Numbered from the stretch's first letter, positions 14,912 through 29,785 are shown. The stretch: DNA of 64,000 nucleotides from Distichodus sexfasciatus (GCA_032718565.1 JAVGVS010000002.1:8517878-8581877), one strand, 5' to 3'. Translations and numbers: made by a program. The notes: a model not told the origin generated them from the sequence alone.

Positions 14912-15108
14912 GCACTGCACAGTGGTTAGCGCTGCTGCCTCACAGCGAGAAGTTCATGGGTTGGAACCCCGGGTCGACCGTAGGGCCTTTCTGTGTGGAG
15001 TTTGCATGCTCTCACCGTGTTCGCATGGGTTTCTTCCTGGGGCTCCGGGCTCCCCCTGTCGAAAAGCATGCACAGCTTTGAGCGGCTCGGATAGTTAATG
15101 AATGAGTT
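14912..15108 (+). mobile_element. V-SINE/DANA-like SINE (family B)
   Basis: CACAGTGGTTAGCGCTGCTG, CCTCACAGCGAGAAG, CCTTTCTGTGTGGAGTTTGC and GCATGGGTTTCTTCC occur in the family order, ending in GATAGTTAATGAATGAG. Confidence 0.8.
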
Positions 15109-16889
15109 TAGAATCCAGTAATGTCCAGTAATGTTCAGTAATTATTTATTATATGTTTAGAATCCAGAGCGGATCTCTTTATTGTAACCCTATTTCAAAG
15201 CAGAGTTTACAGCCTGTACTAATGATGGCAGAAAAATCAGTGTATGGTTTATCCATGCCATTACTGATTTTAACCATGCTCTGTTTCATAAAACAAGCTA
15301 ATTAGCATAGCCATTCAAGTCTATTGACTAATTAATCTTCTGATATGATCATTAATATGCAGGTTTCACTGCATTTGCAAAACAAAATGTTCTCCCAAAA
15401 AGCAATATACAGTAGAAAGGGGGAGAGCAGATGTGCATAGAGGTAATGGAGACACGCCAATGAATAAATAGGGGGAGAGCAAATGGAATGAGGCTGCGCT
15501 GCACCTAGGGAGAAGAGAGGGACCTGTGATCTGGCGCCTAAAGGCAGTCCCACCGTGAGCATCTCAGCAGGACAGAGTCTGAACCGGCTCCACTGGTATC
15601 CCACAATGCACAATCAGCCGGCTACAGCTTGAGGAGACTTACAAATGACAGCAGTTCAGCAGATGCCATGAGATATTTCAGTCTAATTATTTTATCCAAT
15701 GTATATAAATGAAGTCCTTAAAAATGTAATGACTACTTAATGAGGCACAAAAATGAAGTGTAATTCTTTTAAAAACACAAACAAGTGTAGTGATATGTTG
15801 AAATAAAATATCTTTAATGCATTACGTGCAATAAGTGTTTCCAAGCTTATGATTTTGCCCTATGGCTTACAAGAGAACAGAAGCATGTGCAGCAAGCCTG
15901 AGTGGGTGGTTGATAAAGCACATCAGAGAGATGGGTCTAAAGGGAATTGAACTCTTAATTAAGATTGATCCAGTCCTATAGGGCCTGGACGGAAGTGTCC
16001 ATAAATCTCCATGTTCTCCCCCTAAGTTTGCACTGAACAATCGTTTCCTTTTCCTCCTCCCCCTTCTTTTTGCACTGTTTTCAAGCTGTAAATCTGTCGA
16101 CCAAGTGTTGAAGTCTTCATGGTAAAGCCATTTTAGTTTACGACTAGGTATAAGCTGTTTCCGGAGAACCATTCTTGTGTTTTTCCACATCTAAACCCGG
16201 CTGAAGTGCTTTGGGTCTAAGTCAGCCCCGTGCTGGCAGACATACAAATAGGAACTCCTTTGCCTGACTGAATGGTGGGTGGAGAGTGATGACCAAAAGT
16301 ACAAGCTCAAGGCAGTGGAAGACTCGGTAAAATGAAACACTCCATCACACATCCACTGTTGGGCACACAGCAAACACCTTTCAACATTCTACCCTCCAAA
16401 AGAGCACTGCTGAGCCACCCAGAGGTGCTGCCTGTAGAAAGGATTTGGGTTAAAATCCCAGCCCAGCTATTTGTCATCTGTGGCCAACAGTCCCTAAGGA
16501 CACAATTAGTCGAGCTGTCATTGAGAAGGAAACATTGCAAGGTCATAGAAAAGTAGCCCTCTGCTTTTAGTATTACATTGGATCTACCACAGAACTGAGA
16601 TCTTGGCTCAGCGTGAGGACTACATGGTCATGAAGACTGCAGCACCAGTAGAAGGATCTATAAAGGCTACATTTTAAAATGTTATCAATTTGCTAAATTC
16701 ATAGTAACTTTAAGGACTGAAAACTTTGTGGGATTATGAATGAGCATGTGAATAAGATATGCTCATATGAGAATTAAGCCCAACACAAATGCTAAATTGT
16801 TGGTCATAACTGTCTCTAACTGTTGCATGTTGATTGAAATAAAACATTCTGGCAAGCAGTAAAACAAAGTAATAATATAATGCCAGCTA
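15109..16889. other. Intergenic, no gene seen
   Basis: The longest frame (15867-16190, minus, 107 codons) is Arg/Lys-rich with no recognised domain and no neighbouring exon; not called as a gene. Confidence 0.55.
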
Positions 16890-17032
16890 TTGTACACAGT
16901 CCCTGGGTGCTTGTTAGCTAGCCACTGTTCCTTCACGGATGGGTTAAATGCAGAGGTCACATTTCGTTGTGGTGCACTGTGTGCTGTGCTGTGGTGTGTT
17001 CACAACGACTAATAATCACTGACTTTCACATC
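16890..17032 (+). mobile_element. tRNA-derived SINE (family A), 3' fragment
   Basis: Carries CACTGTTCCTTCACGGATGG, AAATGCAGAGGTCACATTTC and the GTGGTGCACTGTGTGCTG tail, then AATAATCACTGACTTTCAC. The 5' half is absent. Confidence 0.75.
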
Positions 17033-18592
17033 TTTTTGGACTAAATTTGCCTAGCTAAATCTGCCTCACTGCATAGCTGGCAGTGAATTTCAAGTTAGAA
17101 ATCAGGACAATATGGTAATGCCCTGTGCACTTTGTGTAAAAGTGTTGAACACCTCAAATGGATTCACTAAGCTAAAGAAAAGGCAATTTTCTGTCATCTT
17201 TACAAATTACTCTAAAAGAGCAACTGGTTACCTTTAAGTTCACAAAGAGAGCATGGTGGAAAAGTAGGAGGAGGCGGAAGAGGAAGAGGAGGAGGTTTTT
17301 AACCAAGCCCATCTTACAAACTGCTCCAACTCTCATGAGGACACAGAAAAGACAAGCAAGTGAGCTAATGCAACTTTTCCCAGACTCATCTACAACTCTG
17401 AACCTCAATAACTGAATACAAACACAAATCCACTGGCAAATAATTTGACATCCTCCAGAGGATTGAACCCTGGTCGCTCTGTGTACTTATTCACTGCCTC
17501 AAACAAGACTCGAATTGCATTTAAAGTTTGCATTATGTACATGTCCGTCTAATTATAAAAAATATAAAGTACAATTATAGCATTTAGCAGACACCCTTAT
17601 CACATGATGAACATTCATTTCCTAATTACAGTGTCAGTCTTTCTGAAAGAACTCTAGGTTAAGGGTGTTGCTCAGAGGCCTAGCAGGGGTTTTCTGCTCT
17701 CCTGGGATTCACACTCTCAATGTTATGGTCACACTATAACAAGTTTTAGTCTCTTAGTCCACTTACTGTCACTGCCATCCCAGGAAATGTTTCAGAGTTT
17801 ACTATTTGACAGCCAACGTCATTGGAAAAATTGAGAATCTGATATATTTTCATTTATTGTAAATTGTTATCACCTAATTGATTGTAATTACCTAAACAGA
17901 AACATAATCTACCTAGATTAACTGCAGATAAATGGATGGGTCTAGTAAGTCATACCCTGATCCTTTTGTTGTTGTTGCTTTACATTCTTTGCCACTCAGT
18001 TTGAAGGGGAGAAAGACTAAAAGTTAACTATTTTAATCAAGTTCCTTCAAAATTTTAGCTTTAGCATTGGTGTGACCTACAAAAGTTGATGGTCAAGCAA
18101 GATTTCTCTCTCTTTCTCTCTTGCTCTCTCTCATCCATCACTGTGATATGTTTATCTTCGTGCTGTGACATGGGTACTTGCAGCAGTTACTTTCCAGATC
18201 GCCTTGTTCCTTCAACTCTGATGCTGAAAGTGATTCCACCTCTCACGTCACCTATGATAAATGGCCCTCACTGGGATTCTGCCATTCTAGATTTATCTAT
18301 TCTTAGTTTTTTCCCCACATATGAATGCAATCAATTAATTAATATTGTCATCTATAACAATTGCTTCGGACAGTTCATCAGAGACTGCATTATTCACAAG
18401 TGAGATGAAAAGTAGATATTCTTTCTCTTGTAAATTTGTCTATTCTGTTCATTTCGTTTGCCCTAGGTTTGCTACGAGGACAATTTTAAAACCCTCTTAC
18501 AATATAAAATGAACTACGGCCAAAAGATCTGTCACTCGTTATGTTTTAGTGCTACATGACACTTACAATATACCTTATTACGAGAAATGCAC

Positions 18593-18613
18593 ATTATTAT
18601 TATTATTATTATT

Positions 18614-18653
<40 letters not shown>
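18593..18653. repeat. Mirror microsatellite (ATT)n followed by (AAT)n
   Basis: About eight ATT units (18593-18616) run directly into about twelve AAT units (18617-18652). The two halves are reverse complements, giving a near-perfect hairpin. Confidence 0.95.
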
Positions 18654-19989
18654 TATCTGGATGGATTTTAAATGATAAACTGATTTATTGATAAAGTCTC
18701 ATAGGTGCTACAGCGCTGATTACTGTATTCTATTTTAAAAATATTCCACAAGACAAGATGAAAGCAAGCACAATGAGTCAAATTTAGCAAAAAAACAATA
18801 ATGATTACCTCATAGCATTTGCATCATTTTTTATCCTTAGCTCCCTGTGTCCTTTTATAATAGACAAATACAAATACAACAATAAACTGGAGTGTCGAAT
18901 TGTAATATCAAATGCCCTACAGGCTTTTTAAATTGATGACTAATTTCCTGTAACCTTATTGCCATAATTGTTTCTGAACATGCCCTTTGGCCTTGAGGAA
19001 CAAAGTCCAGCTCACTTCTTTCTTATTCTCAGCTAGGTGACAGCAATGCTGGTGTAGAAAATGTTTGGACAATTGGACATGTACTGCAGACTGTCCTTCG
19101 ACATGCTTCAGAAGACAGTGAGGGTGGGGAGGACAGCCAGAGCAAACACTACACCAAACACTGGCCGAATTCTTCAGCAGGGCCATAGATCAACCCAGAC
19201 CAAGCCACCCATGTGAATTTCTTCGAGTAGAGTTGTCTGGCTGCCCATTTTAAGCCACTAGAGTCAGAGCAGATGAAGTGACTGACAATTACAGTAAGTT
19301 TATGTGACAATCATTAATATCAGCACTATCTAGATATTTGTCTCTGTAGTTACATTCATTCATTACATTCACAGCATTAATCAGACTTCCAGAGTGACTT
19401 CCAATTCCTACAGGGTCAGTTTCCCTGGAGCAACCTGCTTCAAACTATACGAAAAGTCATGTGCATATCTATTTTGGTGAACTGTAAAACTGGTGAATGG
19501 CATCTACTTTATAAGTTCCATTTTAATAATTGTCTGACTGCACGTCTAGATGTATTATCACTTCTGGTCATACCGGCCCCATGTACATAGCCAGGTATTT
19601 ATAAAAACGGATAGTTTGTCTCGTCCGTTTTCTCTTCTGTTATTATAAATACCCAGCTATATGTGTGCAGGGCCTTAATCAATTAAATCAATTAATGTCT
19701 CCCTCCTTTCATGTTGTTCTAGTAAATATAATCATAAAAACATTGCTAAAATTGAATAGTTAGATATCTTATGTTGAAAAGGAGTGGCCAAACAAATGGA
19801 AAATTATTCTAAATGTAGATTTACATTTTAACTAATAATACTGGAATTATATGAAAGTAGATTTATGAGGATATATTTTCTTATATCACCTTTAATTAAA
19901 CTCAATAAAATTATTGTTGCTGGTATTGATGAGGGCTACATAGAAAAACAATGAAAGACCATAGTCGTGTTGATCTTAAGGTAAATGAA

Positions 19990-20165
19990 AGTGAAAAGTG
20001 AGTGATTATTTGTCGTTATGAACACACCACAGGACAGCACACAGTGCACCTCAACAAAATGTGACCTCTGCATTTGACCCATCCATCAAGGAGCAGTGGG
20101 CAGCTGCTTTGGGACAGTACCTTGCTCATGAGTACCTCAGTGGTAACTTTACCGGCCCTGGATGA
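19990..20165 (-). mobile_element. tRNA-derived SINE (family A), 5'-truncated
   Basis: Matches the tail and centre of the family-A consensus visible in this window (AACACACCACAGGACAGCAC, then GAGCAGTGGGCAGCTG and GTACCTTGCTCATGAGTACC); the tRNA-like head is missing or decayed. Confidence 0.78.
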
Positions 20166-23100
20166 GGCACTGACTTATTTTTCAGTGTGAGTGAGACATT
20201 AGAATAATGTGAAAGTAATGAGGTGACACATGCACCTCGCCCCCGTTGTCTTTATTTAGTGACATTTTCTCTAAACAAACATGAAAAAACAATAACAGAA
20301 TAGGTTCTCTATGTACTGTCTGGCTCTGACTTATTAGGCATTATAAATATAAGAGAATGTAAAATAAAATGGCTAAAGTAGTACTTCAATCAAGTTCACA
20401 CTGTGTACATGAAAAAACGGTGATTTTTTCCTCAACTGCAGATCAACCAAAAAAGCATCAGTGTCATTTGCAATCTCTACCAGTTTCAGTTACCTTTAAT
20501 GTTGTGGAGCTTGTATTACAAATGCAGTTCTCTATTGAATTTGAGCTTTAAATCTCCAGAGAGAGCCTTAGACATCAGTGAGCACACTCCATTAAAGGCT
20601 CTCATTTGGCAGCACCCCCAAAGACTGATGATAGGCTACTACTCATTCTAATTTGCCCTTTATGGGTAAATATCATTTAGAACATAAAGGTGTATTGGGA
20701 TGTGAAATTTGTTAATTTTTAAAAGTCAATTCATGCAAATTATTCTGGTTGCTTGCAGTTGCAGTCATGTTGCCTAGGATGTCTTAGTGGACCTTATCCA
20801 TAGATGCAGCATTAACTTGTCCTTGAAGCAGAAAGTCAGTAAATTGAAGGGTATTATGGGCCCTGTTGACTCTCTGAGTCCCAGAGGTTAAAGTCATTCA
20901 ACTTTTGTGCGCTGTGAAGAAGCAATAATGAGGGCAGTCTGCAATACACCACATGAACTAGAGGAGCGTATATTTGAATGAAGGACTCACAGAGTCTTGG
21001 TCCTTAATATTACAAATTATATAGTTAAATGAAATGATGTCAAATGGTAAACAATTGTGCTTGCTTTGTCAAACTTCCTTAACATGAGTTTTTAAAACTG
21101 CATTACGTCAAAGCATTGCATTGTGACTGTGTTACATACTGTATGGTTATGATATGATGCAAGAGTCTAAGGTAACGCTTTTTCTTTACAAATAAATTCT
21201 TGATCCAAAAATACTGCCTATTGCGTTTTAGTCTAATGGTGCAGGTCCTAGCTAGTCCTAATGGAAGCCTCAATGGAATTTTCTCATGTTTTTGTGGTGA
21301 AGTGGAGCAGGAGTCTGTGAAGCAGCTGTATTTTGTCTTCTTCAGGGATGAAATTTAAAAGTCTGATTCATTGCACAGCTCTATTGGGTGGTAAGATGCC
21401 CCACAGGATGCCTTTCTCTGAAGGTTTTATGTGCTTTCTTTCAGAACAAAGGCAAATCATGGAGGGAATTGTAGCTTCAGTTTCATCCATCTTGACTCTG
21501 CAAGGATCTGGGTCTTCTAAACTTTCATAGCTGTGCTGGGGGATAGAATGGAGTCTGACTGGTTATGACTGGCATTTACATGCAAAAGAATCCCAAGAAT
21601 GACTCTGTATAGTAGATTTCTCCTGCTTAGAAAGGATACATTTCTGTTGTGTCTCTTTATTTCGAGAGACTAAAATCTGGGAACCAAGATCATAGTTGAA
21701 ACAGACATGATAAAGTCAGTTGAGCTAAAGAGAGCAGCAGATGGGCTTTGACTTAAGGCTTGCATGCCAGACTTTTGGCTATCTACATCAAGTGTGGGCC
21801 ACACTGTTACTTAATGTGTCCAAAAGCTGCTAACTGTGAACAGTAAGGCCATGGTAAGGGATGTGCACAAGGACTTTATGATTAGAGGCTGTAGATTCTG
21901 TAACTGTAATTACAATAACTAAAACAACTTAGTTCACCAACGACTTCCAATAAATTGTTAGTTGCTAAGCTCACAGTTCTTTGGGTCTAAGCATTTTAAA
22001 TTTTAGGAGGTTCTCACTCATTTTGCTCAGAAAATACCCTTGTAGATAATTTAGCTATAATAACCATATTTAAGGGATGGTTTGTAGCAAGTGACCAGTC
22101 TGTATTACTTGTTTCTTGAATAGAGAAAATTCAGATGGAGCATTTATTTACAGTAATATTATTCTAAATAAGATTACTATTGTGAGAAAGAAAATGGATC
22201 TGATTCATATTTGAAATTTAATTTGTCACACTTTGATTCCCATCAGACTGATGAATATATTTTGCCCAGATGTGGATATACTCTGCTATGATGGACATTG
22301 CCGTCAGCACATTGTCATGGATTAAAAGCCCATAGTTAGACCATTTGAGGCTGAGATTAAGCTTTACTAGCCACAGTCAGTGATGACATAAATCTTTAAG
22401 CAGTTTCTGGACATATGAATGTGGACTTAGGCATGGCTTAGTTATGAGACAAAAGAGCTCTTGTTTTCACTGCCCTTGCTGTCTGTCCCTCTGGTATCCT
22501 GGCTTTGTCTTGACTCTTGGCCATGCACTTGCTTTAGTATGAATGTGAAACGTCTCCAATAAGCTCACTTAAATATTGTCTTCCATAAGGGGCTGTGTGC
22601 AGAGAGAGTCACTTTATGGCTTATTGGTTTGAATCAAACAGATCATCTTTCACACCCCACTGTTTCCCATCTGTTGCCCCTACCAGCGCAGCAGAGCAAT
22701 TTCAGGCTGGGCTCCAGGTTCATCTGTAATATTTCCAAGGCTCAATCAGTAACAAATGAATTGCGGGTGTCAACGCAACGGCGTTCTGTAACTGGAACAG
22801 GTTAAATTGTCTAAACTGGACTGTGGGGATCATTAGCAGATTGCAAAATGATCTGTGGCATTTTGGAGCACTATATGTGTTTGCATCTAACATAAATAGT
22901 AATATGCCTGTCCATAAAAGACTTACGCTTGGGCTGAGCATCTCCTATCCATTACTGGTGACTGTCTCAACGTATAGGCCGAAACAATTAAATTTTGGAT
23001 AGAAATTATACCCGTCTTTTCTGAAAGCTTTGAGAATGTCTTCGAAAATCCAACCAAGGCCAGGTATTTGATTTAAGTATAATGCAAGGTCTGCCGTCAC

Positions 23101-25101
23101 ATAACCAATAAATGTCACAAGGAAAAGTGCAAGGTCAACCGTATTTAAATCCTTTACCTTCTCCAGCCATTAATCAAGAAGAAGCTGGTTATCTGTAGCA
23201 CAGCAGGACTCAGATCCTTCTGCTGATTTGCAAGGTGACCCTGTGGCACGCCTGTCACCCCCCCATACACACCTGCCTATGAGAGTGTCCGTACAGTAAA
23301 AAGCAACATGATCCAAAGCTAACTGGTGTAGATTTTATGCAAATTAATTTATCCAAAGAACAAATTGTAAGTGTACAGATGGCTTGCTTAGAGTAGCCCT
23401 TGATTATGTTAGACTCAGTTATCACTTGTGGTCATGGAGGATTGCAGGCCATGCTGCAGTTCATCGCTAAACACAGAGCTGCATCGGCTGACGGTGGTTG
23501 TATGTCACATGGTCATAAGTCAAATAACCTGCTGCAACCTGGAGATATGAGATGGCATGATCTAGAGTGAGAGGAAGAGAGAGAAGGGCATTGGTCCCTC
23601 TACTGTGAGGATTTACTGCAGCAGACAATCATCTCAGGGGACATAGCAGAGGGCAAAATAAAAGCTGTCCTACCAGTACTTTAAGCAAAGATGCCATCGA
23701 TCACTTGCAAAACTCTTAAGTGGAAAAATTCTCACTTTGTGTCACATTTGTTTTGTGGTTAATTTCTTAGAGCACATTATCCCTTGCAGTGCATTGAGTT
23801 CAATGCAGAGACTCTGTCAAACTGAGAATTAATAGGCACCTTCCTCTCCAAAAGTCTGCTTATGCTTTTTCTGTGTAATTTAGGCATTTCCTGAAGACTC
23901 ACTTACATACCATGCAATATTAGGATCACTGAAGAATTTGTGTGCCAAAAGTAGATATTTCCATATCTTATGATCTAAGGCCTTCTTTGCTTTCCTGTGG
24001 CAGAGTGGATTTAATATTCTTACACAGCACACCATCCTGGCCTTCATCTCTGAAGGGTTTTTATTCGAGTGAAACAACTCAGGGTACCAATTATACCATC
24101 ATCACTAAGGAGTTACCAGGCAACAGCAAACAGTTGTCTGGCATCCATCCGGTGTTTCATAAGATTTATTTAAAAACATATTTTGCATCTGCAATTTTAA
24201 CTGGTTCAAACATGCATCAACATGGGGAAAATGTTTACTATGGTTTGATCTTTTTGAAGACATTAAAAGTAGGACAAGCTAACAGATAGTGAAGGAATAC
24301 AAACTATAATGTTCACTAGACACAACACTGAGGGTAAAGAATAATAAATGATAAATATGGTGTACTGAACTTGTAGAAAAAACTGTTCCATATTCAGGTA
24401 ATACTGGAATAAATCATTCAGCTTTTTATTATTTAATTTGTATGAACTTCAGTATCTGTATTTTTGTTTGTCTCACTACCTTGAAATGCAGCATGACATC
24501 TAAGGTTGAATGCCTACTAAATCTCAGAGTTTTGCTGAGCCAAATTTGTTCAGAAGTGTGGGCAGAACACTACTCCCTCTTTGGCATTGCAATTACATCA
24601 TATTCACAAATGAAGTAGAAAATTCATGAGAAGGATGGAAATGGTGCGAGGCTGTTGGATATACAGCATGGCACGTTGACATGCAAACTCTGTATTAGAA
24701 ATATATTTATTTACATACACATATGCAAAGCCATGGGTCAAACACTGGATACTCAAGATTCTTAAGAATTGATGCGACTTACTGGCAGATAAATATATAA
24801 CGGTATGATACCAGCAGAACTGCAACATGGTCAAAATTTGCTTAAAGGGTAGAACTAAAATCAACAAAATCTAACCTCCTACAAACTGTTACATTCTCCA
24901 ATTTGGGTGATAGAGACAATGATATCAAGTGGGAGAATTTCTTTTGCTGGTCTGTCGTATGGATGGCAAAAAATGTGGCCAAACCATTTTGACATGAGTA
25001 TAGATGTATTCATTTTAGCAGCGATCTAAAGCAGTCAGTTTTACTAATTGATATTTCTATATTGGAAAGCAAGGACACTCTGTAGTTAAGTTGGTATTGT
25101 G

Positions 25102-25160
25102 TAGGGCTGGAACAAATACTCGACTAATCTTCAACAATGGAATTGATTTGGGCAAACTAA
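25102..25160. mobile_element. hAT-like terminal fragment
   Basis: TAGGGCTGGAACAAATACTC, then GACTAATC, resembles the left end of the element at 50927. No right end. Confidence 0.4.
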
Positions 25161-26210
25161 ATTCACACTTCTTTCACAGATGGAGTCCAGATCTTCTCTT
25201 GTAGTTTGTAGTTAACAGTATTTTGACCCTAAAAGTATTGCATAATGCATTTACACAATGTTGATTGAGTGTCATAAACTGCCATTACTATTTAGCAAAA
25301 TAACTGTTTAGAAAATTAACGAAGTTGTATTTTTTCTCACTTTACATGTCTTAGCTAACACAATATATGAGACTTCAGGGGTGCATAAAGGAGATTTTTC
25401 TTGTTTGTTGATAACAAGAACTGAATGAGTTGTAGGGAGTGTTATTCTGAAACACTTTTGGTCATTGGCTCAGACAGAGATGGAACTGCAGTAGTTCTCA
25501 ATCCTTTTCCACCCTTCACTCTCACTGTTTTAAATCCTTCAGCCAAAACTCTGACATGAGGTGAATTTGACATGAGCAATACGTCCCCATACATGACAGA
25601 TAACATAAAGCACAGGCGAGTTACCTACCATCTTACTCACTATACCACCTCTTAAAACCATACTTGCTAAGAAACTGACTTTTTTTCTTCACATAGAGAG
25701 AAATCAAAAAGAGTGTCCTGCTTTTGGAGAGTTGTGGTTGGTGTAACTACTTGAATATTTGCAGAGGTGTAAATCTGAAATTTCTGTCAGAAGAAAACAA
25801 AGCATTCGTATCCACAATGAGGTTTTCACAGTTGTTCTGATTTTATTGAATAAAATGATGGCGGCAGAGAAAGATGAAGAGAAGTGATTAGCTCCTAATA
25901 CTTTCGCAGAAATGTCTTTGATCATGTTTATCTCATGAGAAAGACTCACAAAAACAGAAAGAGAGAGAGGAGAGAGAGAAGAACTGAGAAAATAAGAGAG
26001 TCTTAAAATTTGAACTCAAATGTTGAAGAGCTCTCACTTCACTTAATGATAAGGATCAAGATCTCTATACTGCAGATCCTTTACTAGTATTTAAGTGTTT
26101 ATCAAGCTGCGCTGCTTGCATCTGAAACAATCTGAAGGTCAAAGAAAACATTGCACATTGTACGACTGCACTTTAAACACATAATAATACTTTAAAAAGT
26201 TCCTATATAT

Positions 26211-26820
26211 TAGGGGTGTTGAAATTAATCACATAATCAATGCATTGCGATGCAGATGTGGATGATTCTACGTCTATGCAGTGGTAGACCATAATAGATT
26301 ATTACGGGAGTTTTCAACCGGTGGCCCCAGTGGTCTGCGGTGGCATTGCAGGTGATTGCATTACATGCAATCCATTTTCTCTACTAAAATCACTTTTTAA
26401 AAATTATTTCATTTGATTTATTTTTCCAAAATATTTACATATGACTTGAACATGTTTATGAATAATGAATTTAATGCAAATATTTACAAAAAGTAATAAT
26501 AATAATAATAGAAAAACCTACCCCTCATTGCACATTCAGACTGCCTAGAGTGGTAGTGCCTGGCACAGAAGCAGTTGAAAACCCCTGGATTATATCATAA
26601 TGACATTGCTTGGTGATTTTTTAGGCTACCAAATTAAAATTATAGTGAAAAATAACATCCCGGTAGTAACTATGGCTGCACAATCTGCGGGCAACGTGAA
26701 GTAACGTAGAAAAATTCAATGGATGCATCATAAGCATTGAGATGTTTGATCGGATCAACTAGTTGAGCTGATAATAGTAATCGCACTGAACCGTGAGACC
26801 AGTGAAGATTCACACCTGTA
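26211..26820. mobile_element. hAT-type non-autonomous transposon, 610 bp
   Basis: Ends TAGGGGTGTTGAAATTAATC and GATTCACACCTGTA, same family as 37950-39162 but shorter. Flanks CTATATAT (left) and CTGTATAT (right) differ at one base, fitting an aged 8-bp target duplication. The interior matches the copy at 58327-58855 in the opposite direction. Confidence 0.82.
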
Positions 26821-29546
26821 CTGTATATGATGTAAAACATTTTTGCCTAGTATTTACACTCAACCCTACCACACTCTAACCTTTTTGTTGTTGTTCTTGG
26901 ACAGTTTTATATGTTGTTTTGTTGCACTACATGTTGTACTGTTATAACTGTGTATGTGAGTAATACCAAAACCTGAATCTTGAAATAAAGATGAACATTT
27001 TACTGGTGTCAATCAATCACTATAAGTCAGAAAATAGTCTGTTTAAGATTTAATGCCTTGAAATTCGATCTATCCCATCAATCAAACATTTTACACCAGT
27101 TTCACTCAACTTTCTCAGCCTCCCCCTGTCCTCTGCTTCAACTGCTGTGTCAGAGGAGGTGTGCGTGTGTGTGTGTGTGAAAACACAAGTTTGTACAGTG
27201 TTATTGGCCTTCCAGGGCTGAAGTTGGAGAACCTTGCATCATTCTTGCTGCTAGATCACCCTCCGTTGAAACATACATAAAGCCTTCTGAGACTCAAAGC
27301 ACAGAGGCTTACTGACAATCATCTGTCAGAAGGTCATCTGCTATTCTCAAAAATTGGCCTGCATCCCTGCTGCATCAGGAAAGACAGCGTGTGAACATGA
27401 GCCACAGAAACTGATGATCATTTGAAAAACATTTCATGCCTGTTTTGAAGACTAATCGCCTACTTGATTGGCAATGTCATATCCAATCACATTGAATTTC
27501 AGAACCTACTGAACCTTGCTAAGCTACTGACGAAGATCAAGTGAAATCATCAATTTCTTTAAGGCACATTAGAGCCACTCTAATCCTGTAACATACTCAT
27601 AAGGGCATTTTTGTATTACCGGTAGTGTATGTAACTAATGGATAATGAATCTCTAGAAATGTCACAATATTATTTACATTTGACTTATTTTGGAATCAAT
27701 TGCCTTACACATGAGGACATGAGGATCACTTTCAAACTAAAAATTCATTAATTCAAAGATCATAAAGCATGAAAGTTTAAACAGAAAAGAAAATTCCATA
27801 GCAGAGTTTATTACAGAGAAAATTAGAGCACTGGAGAGTTGCTGTAGCATTCAGATTATTACCTCATGCCCATGATTATCTCATGACAATAATTATGCTG
27901 ATTCTACACCAGTCCATATCTCAAAAATAAAACAGCAGGGCTGTCCATGCATGAGTATCATGAGTTTTGATGAGGTCTCACAGCTTGATGCTGCCAGACA
28001 ATTCTGCCTGAAACAAACTGTGTTTACACATTTCCCACAAGGTTGTTGCTTCTTCCCTCTCCAAGCAAACACACTTACCTCCTGACAGTACATCTGACAT
28101 CGTCCATACAGATGTCAAAGCTGGGAATCAGACTGGGAATGAGCTCATCTGTTGAAGATGCCTTGGAATTCCTTCTCGTTTGAGAGTGTGTACAGGCATA
28201 CAGTATGTGTAACATGTATTTAATATACATGTATATATATACACTACAGGCTACAAGCCTTCATATATGAGTTATGATAAAGTATATGATGGATTCATAT
28301 GAATGAAAGCATCAATGAACATTAATATAGGAGCTATTTTTTCACTCCCAAATGTAGAGATGGGTATCAGTAGGACTTTATTGACACTGATATCAATACT
28401 GCTTAGCGATACTGAATCATTGCAGCTGTCCACACTGTAGTGCAAAAAAAGACATGATCATACAATGACATGATGAGGTACAATGAACTTTCAATCATTA
28501 TTTAATGATTTTCACAGAGTAAATATTACAAATACTGTATACAGTGTGGTTTTATCCTTCGCAAGGGTATGTTATACTTATATACTTTAAGTATGTTTTA
28601 AAGCCTGTACTTTTCACTTTAACTTAAGTAAAGAAGCCAAGTCAATACTTCTTAAAACTTTTACTAGTCTTTTTAAACAGATGTATACTTCTGCTTGAGG
28701 GAAGAATGTGTGTACTTTTGACACCTCTGCTGATAACCTAGAAAATGGTGAAATAACTTGAGCTCTTTATTCAAACCCATAATAAACATGAAATTTATTA
28801 TTTAACATAAAAGAAATTCTGTTGAAATTTAACTACACAGCAGTTGTTGATCTGTGCCATAGATATCTAAAGAGGTAACTCATTCACATTAAACTTTGCT
28901 GCTGCTCTGTGACACTTGTTCTTCCTCTCATTTTCCCTTGTTGAGAGTTGAAACTTGGACTGACTTCTGCTATCCACTGACAAAGCGATGACTGCTACTT
29001 GAATAACGCTGTCTGAACATAAACTAGCCCTTTAAACTCAATTGTCACTAAATAAATAACTTAAAACATATTTCAACGAGTTTTACCTTGACTTGATGAC
29101 AGCTAAATCCCGTCAGCTTCAGGGCCAGGAGGCGGCACAGAGCATGGTGCAGTTTTTGACATGTAAAGAATGCTGTATTTGTGTTTCATGTTCCCATTTT
29201 ACTCAGTTCGCCCTGATGAGAGGAGAGCATGTAACCACTTCACAAGTCACGTGACCACATGAAAATGGTGTTACATTAGAATTTCATCATTTCACAAAAA
29301 CAATATAGTCTCAGATTGTCCAAAAACATTCTTATTTCAGTACCAACTGGTTGAGTAGCAGAATCTCTTTAGTACTGCTTCTTGACACCATCCCTAAATG
29401 TGACTCCAAACAAAACTCATGAGGGTGGTGTTCTAGTGGTAGGATGTGGGTTGTAGGTTCAAATCTAGTACCAATACCACCGCTTTTGGGCCGCTGAGTA
29501 AGGCCCTCAAGGCCAAGCTGCTCCACTGAGCCCGTCCTATAACCAG

Positions 29547-29785
29547 GCAGTTAGCATTGTAACGGTTAGGAAGCTGGCCCAGTGAGCAGAAGGTTGCTGG
29601 TTCAAGTCCCAGACCAGTAAAGGTACCACTAAGGTACTCATGAGCAAGCCACTGTCCCCAAGCACTGCCAAAAAGCTGCCCACTGTTCCTTGACGGATGG
29701 GTCAAATGTAGAGGTCACATGTCATTGTGGTGCACTGTGTGCTGCCCTGTGGTGTGTTGATAATGACAAATAGTCACTCACTTAA
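29547..29785 (+). mobile_element. tRNA-derived SINE (family A)
   Basis: The tRNA-like head includes GGTTCAAGTCC (B box), then the family centre (GTAAAGGTACCACTAAGGTA) and tail (GTGGTGCACTGTGTGCTG..GTGGTGTGTT..AATGACAAATAGTCACTCACTT). Lies just 3' of large1. Confidence 0.82.

Larger units (their letters stand above)
17033..29546. other. Intergenic apart from listed repeats
   Basis: Outside the SINE at 19990, the hAT at 26211 and the ATT/AAT hairpin, I see only isolated short frames, a GGA-rich patch (17264-17298), a CT-rich patch (18105-18135) and a GT run (27160-27179). Confidence 0.55.

Noticed and set aside
15867..16190. 107-codon minus-strand frame with a basic RRGRRKRKR stretch
   Set aside because: No recognised domain, no flanking exons or splice context; likely chance.
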